64,000 nucleotides of DNA from Hyphomonadaceae bacterium UBA1849 (lineage in GTDB: Bacteria; Pseudomonadota; Alphaproteobacteria; Caulobacterales; Hyphomonadaceae), in NCBI GenBank assembly GCA_002338565.1, contig DDIN01000008.1:108569-172568 (forward strand), read 5' to 3'. A program made the translations under genes and the position numbers. This document shows, piece after piece, positions 51,218-59,814 of this stretch (its first letter is position 1; every line of letters begins with the position of its first letter). The notes beneath the pieces were generated by a model. It saw nothing but the letters and a program-made list of their open reading frames with translations. It searched no databases and was not told the origin of the DNA.

Positions 51218-52114
51218 TCAGGCGGTGACCAGATTAAGCGCGCGTTTCGGCGTCCAGACACCAGTCAGCGACGTCATGCTGGCATAGTCGCGGAAATCAC
51301 GTGGCGGACGCCCCAGAGCTTCCTGCACGCCATAGCCGATCTTCTCATTCCGGCCATCCATCACCGTCGCGAAAAGATAATCCATCAGCCAGACAAGCTC
51401 TGCGGGCATGCCCATATCTTCAATGCCTTCCAGAAACACGTCATGCGGAATGTCTGCGAAGGTGATCGTGCGTCCAAGTGCGGAGGAAAGCTCTTCGGCG
51501 ATATCCTCAAGCCCCAGAAGACGCGGGCCTGTCGTTTCATAGGTTTTGCCCTCATGGCCCTCCTCGGTGAGCGCTGCGATGATGACATCGACAACATCAT
51601 GCACATCAACGAATGGTTCGCGCGTACCGCCGGTTGGCAGAGCAATTTCGCCTTCCTGAACCATGCTGCGAAAAGCCCCTTCAGAGAAATTCTGGTTAAA
51701 CCAGGCCGAGCGGACAATCGTCCAATCCATGCCGGAGAACCGGATAATCTGTTCGCAGGCCAGCGCCTCTTCCTCACCGCGGCCAGACAGGAGAACAAGC
51801 TTCTGAACACCCATCCGATAGGCGAGGTCCGTGAACTCGGTGATCGACTGACGCGCTTTCGGCATCGCAAGATCCGGCGCAAAATTCACATAAACCTGCG
51901 TCATGCCCTCAAGACAGCGCCGCCATATTTCCGGCTTTTCCCAGTCGAAAGCAGGCTCGGCCTGTCGCGACCCGATACGAACCTTATGCCCGCTATCCCA
52001 GAGCGAGCGCACAACGCGGTGACCGGTGCGGCCCGTGCCACCCAGCACCAGCGTAGACGGAACTTTAGGGCGGCGGATTTCAAACAGTTTTGCAGGCTGG
52101 AAAATTGACTTCAT
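51218..52114 (-). CDS. NmrA-like NAD(P)-binding protein
   Basis: A 298-residue Rossmann-fold protein of the atypical SDR/NmrA group: the dinucleotide loop LVLGGTGRTGHRVVRSL, then VYVNFAPDLAMP, VLLSGRGEEEALACE and IVRSAWFNQNFSEG. Members act as redox sensors or quinone/azo reductases. It begins at residue ~20 after a short extension. ATG 52114 follows GAGGAG. It is 109 bases downstream of an AraC-type regulator on the same strand and could be its target. Confidence 0.9.
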   Translation of the reverse strand: MKSIFQPAKLFEIRRPKVPSTLVLGGTGRTGHRVVRSLWDSGHKVRIGSRQAEPAFDWEKPEIWRRCLEGMTQVYVNFAPDLAMPKARQSITEFTDLAYRMGVQKLVLLSGRGEEEALACEQIIRFSGMDWTIVRSAWFNQNFSEGAFRSMVQEGEIALPTGGTREPFVDVHDVVDVIIAALTEEGHEGKTYETTGPRLLGLEDIAEELSSALGRTITFADIPHDVFLEGIEDMGMPAELVWLMDYLFATVMDGRNEKIGYGVQEALGRPPRDFRDYASMTSLTGVWTPKRALNLVTA

Positions 52115-52223
52115 GACTTGCTCCTCCTCGTCAGAACAAGTCCATGTCTACCGGCACTCTAATCCTGCATCTTGACGCCGCGCGACAGAGTTTTGGCCGG
52201 ACGCGTCACGCATCATCATCCCG

Positions 52224-53225
52224 TCAGGCGCTCGTGCGGAAGCTTCCCGGCGAGCGCCCCTCCCACCGGCGGAACGCGCGATTGAAGGCGCTCTGCTCGG
52301 AAAAGCCGGTCAGAAACGCGATCTCTGCAAGCGAGTATCCGGTGTCATTCAGCAGCTTGCGCGCCATGATGTGACGGGCCTGATCCACAAGCGTCTGATA
52401 GGTAACATCTACCTCGGACAGACGCCGTTGGAGCGTTCTCGCGCTAAGCCCCAGCTTTTCAGAAATGGCCGAGATCGGCGGCGGACCGTCACTCAGCGCC
52501 AGACTGATTTCCTTACGGACCTGACTTTCCAGCCCGACCTCGCTTTCGCGGTCTGACAGCTCTCTCTCGATATGTTCGTCAAAAAAGGACCAGACATCAC
52601 GATCACCCAGCCGCGTCTTGGCCAGCAAATCTTCGGTCCGGAAGACATACCCGTAATAGTCGGACTCAAAATGGACCGGGCTCTGGAAATACTCTTCCAA
52701 TGCCAGCGAACACCCCACGGCTTTGTGACTGAAATGAACGGCGACCGGCTTGAAATCCGGCCCGCAGGCTTCGCGGCAAAGCGACATATACGTGACCAGA
52801 GACCCTTCATTCGAGAGCAATAACCCCCGAACCGGTGGAAACTCGCGCAAGTGGATCCAGCGCGTAAACTCACCGTCCTCTTCCAGTCTGAAACCGGAAA
52901 CATTCTGCACGAACAGGCGTGAGTGGCGGGCGATACGTTCAAAGGCATTCAACAGCTGAGGGGCTGTTTTCCATGCCAGACCAACCGCCCCGTAATCTTC
53001 GCATGTCATGGTGCGGGCGGCATTGATGTGGAATTTGACCCGCTGGCCTTCGAGGTCAGCAATCTCTTCGAGAAGCGCGAAATATTTCCGAGCAGGCACC
53101 ATCACTTTGGGATCGGCCAGCTCGGCCTCCGACACCCCTGCGCGCGCAAGAAGCTGCGCACGCGCGTCCGCTACCGGATTGTTCTCCAGCATTTTGCGCA
53201 CGAATAATGTCGAAACTTCCCCCAT
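52224..53225 (-). CDS. AraC family regulator (Arabinose_bd N-terminal type)
   Basis: A 333-residue regulator: an N-terminal ligand domain of the OruR/VirS type (VPARKYFALLEEIADLEG, RIARHSRLFV) and a C-terminal double HTH (PPPISAISEKLGLSARTLQRRLSEV, GYSLAEIAFLTGFSEQSAFNRAFRRW). The start is ATG 53225. It probably controls the downstream NmrA-like gene. The ligand is unknown. Confidence 0.93.
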   Translation of the reverse strand: MGEVSTLFVRKMLENNPVADARAQLLARAGVSEAELADPKVMVPARKYFALLEEIADLEGQRVKFHINAARTMTCEDYGAVGLAWKTAPQLLNAFERIARHSRLFVQNVSGFRLEEDGEFTRWIHLREFPPVRGLLLSNEGSLVTYMSLCREACGPDFKPVAVHFSHKAVGCSLALEEYFQSPVHFESDYYGYVFRTEDLLAKTRLGDRDVWSFFDEHIERELSDRESEVGLESQVRKEISLALSDGPPPISAISEKLGLSARTLQRRLSEVDVTYQTLVDQARHIMARKLLNDTGYSLAEIAFLTGFSEQSAFNRAFRRWEGRSPGSFRTSA

Positions 53226-53309
53226 GGGGACAAAAAATTAGAGTGAAATGCGCGAATTAACAAGCACCTGCTTGTGTAGGTCTGTCTCGCCACCCGCTTC
53301 CGGAAAGTT

Positions 53310-53385
53310 TGGAAGCCCCGTCAGGACTTGAACCTGAAAATAGCAGACTTGCAGGTCTGCCGCGTTAATCTTTCGCCACAGGGCT
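53310..53385 (-). tRNA. tRNA-Cys(GCA) with unusual arms
   Basis: Minus strand 5'-AGCCCTG pairs with CGGGGCT (one G-U), discriminator U73 as expected for tRNA-Cys, and an encoded CCA. U8 and the T arm (TCAGG, loop TTCAAGT, CCTGA) are normal. The anticodon arm is one base too long: GCAGAC and GTCTGC form six pairs around the hexaloop CTGCAA, or five pairs with an eight-base loop. The D arm is GCG, a nine-base loop AAAGATTAA without the invariant GG, and CGC. It may be a divergent functional tRNA or a decaying copy. Confidence 0.7.
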
Positions 53386-53539
53386 AAACCGGAGCTAAAT
53401 CTCCCCGCAGAACGCGAGTGCTGCAAGCAAGTTCAACTCATGCGTGATCAGCTTTAAACCCACAAACCTCAAAGGGGTATTTAAATCTGCGTCACAATTT
53501 CTCTTTCCGGTCATTTGTAATCCAATTAGGCTTTTCGGA

Positions 53540-54169
53540 ATGATCCTGCCCGTTGAGCCCTCTGCCCTTTTTCCGTTTTTGATCGCGATCTTGCTGGTCG
53601 AAGCGACCCCCGGCCCGAATATGGGGTATCTGGCTGCGCTGTCCGCATCCGAAGGGCGCGCTGCGGGCTTTCGCGCAGTTCTCGGCGTCACGCTGGGGCT
53701 GTCAGTTTACATGCTGGCCTCCGTTGTCGGGATTGCTGAAATCGTGGCCCGTATTCCGCCTCTATACGCAGCGCTGCGCTGGGCGGGTGTTCTGTTCCTC
53801 CTCTATCTGGCGTGGGAAGCCTGGCAGGATGCGACCGAGACATCGCCGTCAAAGTCCGAGGACGGTTTTGCCTCTCCGTTCTGGCGCGGCTTCATGGCAA
53901 ATGTGCTCAACCCGAAAGCCGCCGTGTTTTACGTCTCTCTGCTGCCCGGCTTCATGAATATGGAACGCAGCGCCTTCTGGGTTCAGGCGCTCATCCTTGG
54001 CAGTATCCATATTCTGGTCAGCGTTCTGATCCACTCTGCGATCGTTCTGGGCGCGGCCCGCGCCGGCGCATTGATGGAAAACTCACCTCTCAAAATCGCA
54101 TTCCGACGCGCCATGGCTGTTCTCATAGCGATCATAGCCATATGGCTCGCTTGGGAGACCCGCCGCTGA
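53540..54169 (+). CDS. LysE family amino acid exporter
   Basis: A 209-residue integral membrane protein with about six helices and the LysE/RhtB signature: LVEATPGPNMGYLAALSASEGR, FLLYLAWEAWQDA and GFMANVLNPKAAVFYVSLLPGF. It probably exports an amino acid or homoserine lactone-like compound. I start at ATG 53540; the frame is open back to 53444 but the extension has no helix or family match and approaches the tRNA. Confidence 0.9.
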   Translation: MILPVEPSALFPFLIAILLVEATPGPNMGYLAALSASEGRAAGFRAVLGVTLGLSVYMLASVVGIAEIVARIPPLYAALRWAGVLFLLYLAWEAWQDATETSPSKSEDGFASPFWRGFMANVLNPKAAVFYVSLLPGFMNMERSAFWVQALILGSIHILVSVLIHSAIVLGAARAGALMENSPLKIAFRRAMAVLIAIIAIWLAWETRR

Positions 54170-54246
54170 GCCCTATATGTCTCTCCACTATGGAACTTCG
54201 TCTGCCCCGCAACGTCAGTTGAGGACAGACAAACAAGGAGAGCTGA

Positions 54247-55191
54247 ATGAAAACCCGCACACTCGGATCAACCGGCCTTGAAATTTCTTCCGTCGTTTTC
54301 GGCGGGAATGTTTTCGGCTGGACACTGGACGAAACCGAAAGCTTCAAAATGCTCGATGCGTGCGTGGATCAGGGCCTCAAGACAATTGATACGGCTGACG
54401 TCTATTCTCGCTGGAAGCCCGGCAACCAAGGCGGCGAAAGCGAAACCCTGATTGGCAACTGGCTTGCAGCCCGTCCGGACAAACGTGACAAGGTCCAGAT
54501 CTTCACCAAGGTCGGCATGGATATGGGTGACGGCAATACCGGCCTGTCACCGCGCTGGATCCGCGAAGAAGTCGAAAACTCCCTCAGCCGCCTGAAGACC
54601 GATTATATCGACCTCTATTTCTCTCACCGTTTCGACGAAGAGACGCCGCAGGCCGAAACGCTTGGCGTCTATAAAGACCTGTTGGATGAGGGCAAAATCC
54701 GCTCTATCGGCGCCTCCAATTTCGACGAAGGCCAGCTTGAAGACGCGCTGAAGATTGCCGATAGCGAAGACCTGCCGGCCTATCAGGTACTGCAACCGGA
54801 ATACTCGCTGGTCTCCCGTGCGAGCTTTGAAGGCCCGCTCCAGCGCCTTTGCATCGATAAAAACATTGGCGTCGTCACCTATTTCTCACTCGCTTCGGGC
54901 TTCCTCTCCGGCAAGTACCGCTCGCTCGACGATCTGCAAGGTCAGGCACGCGGCGGCATGGCGAAGAAGTATATCGAAAATGGCGGCCTTCAGGTTCTTG
55001 AAGCGATGGATGACATTGCCGCTTCCAAAAACATCACGCTTGCCGAGCTCGCCATTGCCTGGCTCCTCCACCGTGACGGCGTGACAGCTCCGATCGCCAG
55101 CGCCACGAAGGAATCCCATCTGAAAAGCCTCGTGAAGGCCAGCGAAGTCGCACTTACGCCTGAAGAGGTCGAAGCTCTGGCTGTTTTCTAA
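54247..55191 (+). CDS. Aldo/keto reductase
   Basis: A 314-residue NADPH-dependent TIM-barrel reductase. The catalytic tetrad is in place: Asp and Tyr in DTADVYSRW, Lys in IFTKVG and His in YFSHRFD. RSIGASNFDEGQLEDAL and WLLHRDGVTAPIASATK are typical of the YajO/Gap branch. The substrate is unknown. ATG 54247 follows AAGGAGAG. Confidence 0.94.
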   Translation: MKTRTLGSTGLEISSVVFGGNVFGWTLDETESFKMLDACVDQGLKTIDTADVYSRWKPGNQGGESETLIGNWLAARPDKRDKVQIFTKVGMDMGDGNTGLSPRWIREEVENSLSRLKTDYIDLYFSHRFDEETPQAETLGVYKDLLDEGKIRSIGASNFDEGQLEDALKIADSEDLPAYQVLQPEYSLVSRASFEGPLQRLCIDKNIGVVTYFSLASGFLSGKYRSLDDLQGQARGGMAKKYIENGGLQVLEAMDDIAASKNITLAELAIAWLLHRDGVTAPIASATKESHLKSLVKASEVALTPEEVEALAVF

Positions 55192-55289
55192 TCAGTCCGG
55201 GCTTTGAACCGATAACAGTTTCGTGAAGCGTATCGCTCCCCTCGAAAACCAGACTATCTTGGTCAGGCTTTTATCCGAGGGGAGTTTTC

Positions 55290-56558
55290 ATGGATCTGGT
55301 ATCAGTCATCTCGAACCGTCGCCGCAGTCTTCTGGTTGCCGCGTCCGGCCTTTTACTCGCCTCTGCCTGCTCAGCTCAGGAACCAGCCCCCGCCGCAGAG
55401 CCTGAAGCGAGCGCCGAAGCCTCTTCCGGTTTCGCGCAGGCACTGGTCCCTCTCGAAATGGAAGTCTATGCGCCGGAAGGCACCCCGCTTCCGCGCTTTA
55501 TGGTCGACGCCGCATGGCCGCAAATGCCGCCAACCATGATTATCGGCCAGACGCCGGGCCTCGCAGTCGACAATGACGACAATGTCTGGCTCGCCCACCG
55601 TCCGCATACGCTGAGCTTCTCCGATATTGGCCTCGCCGCTGATCCGCCGACAGCGCTTTGCTGCGAGCCGGGTCCGACCATCATGCAATTCTCCGCCGAA
55701 GGTGAGTATCTGCGAGGATGGGGCGGACCGGATTATGCCCCTGAGATTGATGGCGTGAACCAATGGCCGCGCAATATTCACGGCATCTACGTAGATGACG
55801 ACGACACCGTCTGGGTAGGCGGCAATGGCGATGGCGACCATGTCGTTCTGAACCTTACCTCCGAAGGCGAATTCATCCGCCAGATTGGTGTGCACGGCCA
55901 GACGGCTGGCAATTCCCACCCTGAATATCTTGGCAATCCGGCTGACATCTCCTTCGTGGACGGCCATGTGATTATCGCGGATGGCTATATCAACAAACGC
56001 ATTATCAGCTTCGACGGCATGGAGTTGGATTATGAAGGCGCATGGGGCGCTTATGCCTCTGATCCGTCCGGCGGCACACGTGAAGGCAGCTTCGATCAAA
56101 GCCAGGCCTCAAGCAATTCAGATGGCGGTGCTAACCCTGAAGCCCCGAGCTTCGGTGATATCGTCCACTGTGTTGTCAGCACGGAGGAAGGCCTCGTCTA
56201 TATCTGTGACCGCCGCAATAACCGCGCTCAGGTCTTCCAGCGCACTGCGAATGGCGACCTCGAATTCGTTCGTGACATCGTCATCGCAGAAGAAACCGGC
56301 GGTACGCGCACCGTCTCTGACATCACATTCTCGCCGGACGGAGAATTCATCTACATCGCTGACATGATGAACTCATCCATCTGGATTCTGGACAGCGAGA
56401 GCTTTGACATTCTCGCCCGTATTGGCCGCGTCGGCCGCTATCCGGGCGAGTTCACATGGCTCCACTCGGTTGTCGCGGACTCTGAAGGCAATCTCTACAC
56501 GTCCGAGGTAAACACAGGCCGCCGCATCCAGAAGCTCGTCTTTATGGGCGTGGAGTAA
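55290..56558 (+). CDS. NHL-repeat beta-propeller lipoprotein
   Basis: A 422-residue exported protein with lipobox (LASAC) and an Ala/Glu/Pro-rich linker. NHL-type blades repeat through the chain: GLAVDNDDNVWLAHR, IHGIYVDDDDTVWVGG, ADISFVDGHVIIADGYINKRI, LVYICDRRNNRAQVFQ, ITFSPDGEFIYIADMMNSSI and HSVVADSEGNLYTSEV. The fold resembles peptidylglycine lyase-type propellers, but an enzymatic role is not shown. ATG 55290 follows GAGGGGAG. Confidence 0.88.
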   Translation: MDLVSVISNRRRSLLVAASGLLLASACSAQEPAPAAEPEASAEASSGFAQALVPLEMEVYAPEGTPLPRFMVDAAWPQMPPTMIIGQTPGLAVDNDDNVWLAHRPHTLSFSDIGLAADPPTALCCEPGPTIMQFSAEGEYLRGWGGPDYAPEIDGVNQWPRNIHGIYVDDDDTVWVGGNGDGDHVVLNLTSEGEFIRQIGVHGQTAGNSHPEYLGNPADISFVDGHVIIADGYINKRIISFDGMELDYEGAWGAYASDPSGGTREGSFDQSQASSNSDGGANPEAPSFGDIVHCVVSTEEGLVYICDRRNNRAQVFQRTANGDLEFVRDIVIAEETGGTRTVSDITFSPDGEFIYIADMMNSSIWILDSESFDILARIGRVGRYPGEFTWLHSVVADSEGNLYTSEVNTGRRIQKLVFMGVE

Positions 56559-56602
56559 GTTTCGCGCTTGGTGCGCGCGGTGAGACTGGCTAACTTAAGC
56601 GC

Positions 56603-57088
56603 ATGACACGCTTATTGATCGTCTATCACACGCGCACCGGCGGAAGCCGCCAAATGGCCGAGGCTGCCTACAACGCCGCCAAAGAAGAATGCGAGACGCA
56701 GCTGCAAAAGGCGTCAGAGACCAGCCCGGACGATATGCTGTCAGCAGATGGCTATCTGTTTGTCGCGCCGGAAAACCTCGCCTCGCTGTCTGGCGAGATG
56801 AAAGAGTTCTTTGACCGCTGTTATTACCCCCTGCTCGGCAAGATAGAGGCTCGCCCCTATGCCCAGCTGATTTGCGCTGGCTCCGATGGCGAAAACGCCG
56901 TCCGCCAGCTGGCGCGGATTGCCAAGGGCTGGCGACTGAAAGAGGTCCAGCCTGCGACCATCATCTGCACGCATGCCCAGACCGAAGAACAGATCCTCGC
57001 CCCTAAAACCATTCCGGAAGACGAGCTGAAAACCTGCGCAGATATCGGCGCCGCACTCGCCGCCGGTCTTTCAATGGGCGTGTTCTGA
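56603..57088 (+). CDS. Flavodoxin/NAD(P)H-dependent oxidoreductase family protein
   Basis: A 161-residue FMN-binding protein. The phosphate loop is HTRTGGSRQMAEAA, the second FMN region is DGYLFVAPENLASLSGEMKEFFDRCY, and the third is ICAGSDGENAVRQL. It probably shuttles electrons or reduces quinones. It lies 44 bases after the NHL gene and is followed by a terminator. Confidence 0.9.
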   Translation: MTRLLIVYHTRTGGSRQMAEAAYNAAKEECETQLQKASETSPDDMLSADGYLFVAPENLASLSGEMKEFFDRCYYPLLGKIEARPYAQLICAGSDGENAVRQLARIAKGWRLKEVQPATIICTHAQTEEQILAPKTIPEDELKTCADIGAALAAGLSMGVF

Positions 57089-57096
57089 AGACAAAA

Positions 57097-57119
57097 AAGG
57101 CGAGCCATCGGCCCGCCTT
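57097..57119. terminator. Terminator between convergent genes
   Basis: AAGGCGAGCC and GGCCCGCCTT form a stem with one A-C mismatch and a three-base loop, with A- and T-runs on the two sides. It lies between the flavodoxin and cytochrome c genes. Confidence 0.7.
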
Positions 57120-57143
57120 GTTCGTTTTAACTAACGTGTGCGC

Positions 57144-57530
57144 CTATTCAGCAGCTTCAGGCGTTGTCTCATATTCCAGCCATTCAATGACGGCTGCGCG
57201 CTGCGCTTCGTCACGAATGCCAGCAAAGCTCATACGGTTGCCCGGAATGTTTGTACGCGGGTTCGCAAGATACGCGTCCAGAGTTTCAGCGTCCCAGACA
57301 ATGCCCGAGTTCGCCATAGCTGGTGAATAGTTGAAGCCTTCCATCGTACCCGCCGTACGGCCGAAAACACCTGTAAGCTCCGGGCCCATTTTCGGGCGAC
57401 CGCCTGGCTCATAGTTGTGGCACGTACCGCACATGCGTGCCTGCGGCGGCATTTCCGGACCGTCAGCGAAGGCTGGCGCGGAAACGAACAGCGCGGACGC
57501 ACCGAGAAGCGTAGCGAGAATGCTTTTCAT
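57144..57530 (-). CDS. Class I c-type cytochrome
   Basis: A 128-residue periplasmic cytochrome with signal peptide (GASALFVSAPAFA), haem motif CGTCH at 34-38 and axial Met in GNRMSFAGI, followed by the C-terminal helix RAAVIEWLE. The pattern GPELTGVFGRTAGTMEGFNYS is that of the cytochrome c2/c550 group, so it probably shuttles electrons to a terminal oxidase. I choose ATG 57530, the start of the signal peptide; the frame remains open to 57599. Confidence 0.95.
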   Translation of the reverse strand: MKSILATLLGASALFVSAPAFADGPEMPPQARMCGTCHNYEPGGRPKMGPELTGVFGRTAGTMEGFNYSPAMANSGIVWDAETLDAYLANPRTNIPGNRMSFAGIRDEAQRAAVIEWLEYETTPEAAE

Positions 57531-57756
57531 CTGGATTCTACCCCTGTTTACATGGTCCTGCTGTCCTATCGGAAAACAGGTTATTTTATAACGGTTCAAA
57601 TTGTCTCAGCGACCATTGTGTACAGCGCGCTTGCTGATGCAATGGCCAATAGCAGTGAAATAGCGCAAAAATGTAGTGAGCTAACATTTATAACACACTC
57701 GTGATGCGACCCCATTGCCACTTGCCGCTTTCAGACAAAGTCACAACATTAATCCC

Positions 57757-58593
57757 ATGGAAAACTGGACCGAATTTGAGGGCATGATCCGCCTGTCTGT
57801 CTTTGCGGGCGTGCTGATTCTGTTCAGCGCTCTTGAGTTCATCATTCCCCGCAAAGACCGCCGCCATACGCGCGCCTCACGCTGGACAACGAATGTTGCA
57901 CTGCTTGCGGTGTCTACTGTGTTCCTTCGTATCATCCTGCCGGTCGCGACCATCAGCTTTGCGATGAACATGAGTGACCGCGGGATTGGCCTGTTTAATC
58001 TGGTCGCCCTGCCTATCTGGCTGGAAGTGGTGTTAGCTATCGTGCTGCTGGATTTCGCCATCTGGTTTCAACACATGATGATGCATTATATACCGCCGCT
58101 CTGGGCGTTTCATAAAGTTCATCACGCAGATGAAGATCTGGATGCCTCATCGGGGCTGCGGTTTCACCCGCTGGAAATGGTGTTTTCCTTCGGGTTCAAA
58201 CTGGCCGTGATTGCTCTGCTCGGCGTGCCCGCGCTCGGTATCTTCCTGTTTGAAGTCATTCTCAATGCGGCGTCCATTTTTGAACACGCCAGCATCCGTA
58301 TTCCGAAGAAAGTCGATGCCGCGCTTCGGAAAGTCATCGTCACGCCGGATATGCACCGCGTTCACCACTCAGTACACATGCAGGAAACAAATTCGAATTT
58401 CGGATTTTGCCTGTCCATCTGGGACCGAATCTTCCGCACCTATTGCGCCGAGCCGCGCGAAGGTCATGAAGCTATGGAATTAGGTCTGGACAAAAGGCCG
58501 CCGGGCAATGCTGCGGGCCTGTGGTGGGCGCTTTCTGCACCCTTCCGTACAAATCAGGCTGCGCGAACCCAGAGCGGTTCAAGCGAGGCGTGA
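57757..58593 (+). CDS. Sterol desaturase/fatty acid hydroxylase family protein
   Basis: A 278-residue membrane di-iron enzyme with four or more helices and the eight-histidine set: FQHMMMH, FHKVHHADEDLDASSGLRFH and MHRVHHSVHM. It probably hydroxylates a lipid or carotenoid. I start at ATG 57757; an extension to 57715 is possible but unlikely. Its 3' end overlaps the convergent small gene at 58554 by 40 bases. Confidence 0.92.
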   Translation: MENWTEFEGMIRLSVFAGVLILFSALEFIIPRKDRRHTRASRWTTNVALLAVSTVFLRIILPVATISFAMNMSDRGIGLFNLVALPIWLEVVLAIVLLDFAIWFQHMMMHYIPPLWAFHKVHHADEDLDASSGLRFHPLEMVFSFGFKLAVIALLGVPALGIFLFEVILNAASIFEHASIRIPKKVDAALRKVIVTPDMHRVHHSVHMQETNSNFGFCLSIWDRIFRTYCAEPREGHEAMELGLDKRPPGNAAGLWWALSAPFRTNQAARTQSGSSEA

Positions 58594-58934
58594 CCGCCAA
58601 CCGGGCGGCGCTGATTTCTCACGCGCTTTAAATGTTCTTCGTCAATCAGGTTGAGGCGTGCCTGAACGCGGGACGCATCTTCTTCCCCTGCCTGACGAAT
58701 AAAGAAAGCTGTATTGGCATGTGTTTTCACAGCCAGCAGCGCTGCGCAGTCAGCATAGACGGCTTCATCAACGCCGAACTGGTCACTATCAATGACCACG
58801 GCCTTGGCAAAGTCGACGGCGTCACGCGCGAACAAAAGATCCGGACGACCACATCCAAGCTCCTGCCAGTTGGCAAGAAGCCGGACTTCCGGGTCTCCGA
58901 TTTCAAGAACACGATCGTTAAATAAGAACAGCAT
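58554..58934 (-). CDS. Conserved-looking hypothetical protein
   Basis: A 126-residue soluble protein. Alternating hydrophobic segments and an Asp-rich core (GCGRPDLLFARDAVDFAKAVVIDSD) suggest a compact alpha/beta fold. I recognise no family. Its start, ATG 58934, is in a proper intergenic region. The 40-base overlap with the convergent hydroxylase gene is unusual, so the exact 3' end or reality of the gene is moderately uncertain. Confidence 0.55.
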   Translation of the reverse strand: MLFLFNDRVLEIGDPEVRLLANWQELGCGRPDLLFARDAVDFAKAVVIDSDQFGVDEAVYADCAALLAVKTHANTAFFIRQAGEEDASRVQARLNLIDEEHLKRVRNQRRPVGGHASLEPLWVRAA

Positions 58935-59051
58935 GTGCTACCCACTCCATCATCTGAAATGGACATTAGCGCATGGCTTTTAATGCCGCGCTTTACCGCA
59001 CGTTCAAATCCGGCTGGATGAATTAAGACTTCGCCTACCCTGATTACCCGC

Positions 59052-59396
59052 TCATTCACCATTCACGAATTCAGTGAGGAAATGGCGCCCCTCACGGTCT
59101 TCAATCTCGACCACCCATAGGTCTGGATCATAAGAACGACGACGTTGAATCAATTCATCTATTTCGCGTTCTTCTGCCCATTCGCCTGCATTCGGCAACC
59201 AGTCAAAACTCGGGCTGTCCATAAAGAGCGGTGAGCGCACAAATAAAGCGGCGCGGCCATCCAGGCGCGCAATTTTTAAAATGACATCGCCGCGTTCTTT
59301 ATCGCCTTTGGCGGCCACATAACCGAATGCACCTGCAAGAGACGCGCGGCGCATCAGAGCATCAACCCAGAGCCATGTCGGCACACGTTCATTCAT
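59052..59396 (-). CDS. DUF1491 family protein
   Basis: A 114-residue soluble protein with the alphaproteobacterial DUF1491 pattern: WLWVDALMRRASLAGAFGYV, KGDKERGDVILKIARLDG and RRRSYDPDLWVVEIEDREG. The function of the family is unknown. The start is ATG 59396. Confidence 0.85.
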   Translation of the reverse strand: MNERVPTWLWVDALMRRASLAGAFGYVAAKGDKERGDVILKIARLDGRAALFVRSPLFMDSPSFDWLPNAGEWAEEREIDELIQRRRSYDPDLWVVEIEDREGRHFLTEFVNGE

Positions 59397-59469
59397 AAGG
59401 CTCGGGCCTCGCTTTCAGATTGGCATCAGACTTGCGGAGAAACGATCAGAATTGATCACAGGTCCAATC

Positions 59470-59682
59470 ATGGCACAGTCTGCACTTCTATCGCTTTCCC
59501 TATCCGCACCGCAAGCACATGCGGGGCCTCTGGATGCCCTGGCGCTGACAGCGACCGCGACGAACGCGTCAGAACACCTGATCAATCCATGGCTGGGGCT
59601 GATCGGCCTTGGCGTGCTGATCCTCTCTGGCGCTGTTGCGGTTGTCCGTGAAATCCTCATCGAGGAAGAAGAACAGGTCTGA
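59470..59682 (+). CDS. Possible small membrane protein
   Basis: A 70-residue frame: a signal-like Leu/Ser/Ala N-terminus (MAQSALLSLSLSAPQAHA), a linker, one convincing helix (WLGLIGLGVLILSGAVAVV) and an acidic tail (REILIEEEEQV). ATG 59470 follows CAGGT. No family is recognised. A competing 97-codon frame on the other strand lacks any protein-like character. It is short, so the call is tentative. Confidence 0.4.
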   Translation: MAQSALLSLSLSAPQAHAGPLDALALTATATNASEHLINPWLGLIGLGVLILSGAVAVVREILIEEEEQV

Positions 59683-59814
59683 TCAAAGTTCAGCGAAAGC
59701 CGGTGCACCTGTATCGCCGCAGAGCATCGCCCTGCCGCGTATTTTGCTTTTGATTGATTGGTGCTGCGCCTGCGCGCTCGCTAATGATTCCTGTAATTAG
59801 ATGGCGTTGCTATT

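Noticed and set aside
59415..59708. 97-codon minus-strand frame overlapping the possible small membrane protein gene
   Set aside because: Ser/Arg/Ala-rich without hydrophobic core or family signature; the plus-strand frame has a better membrane-protein profile.
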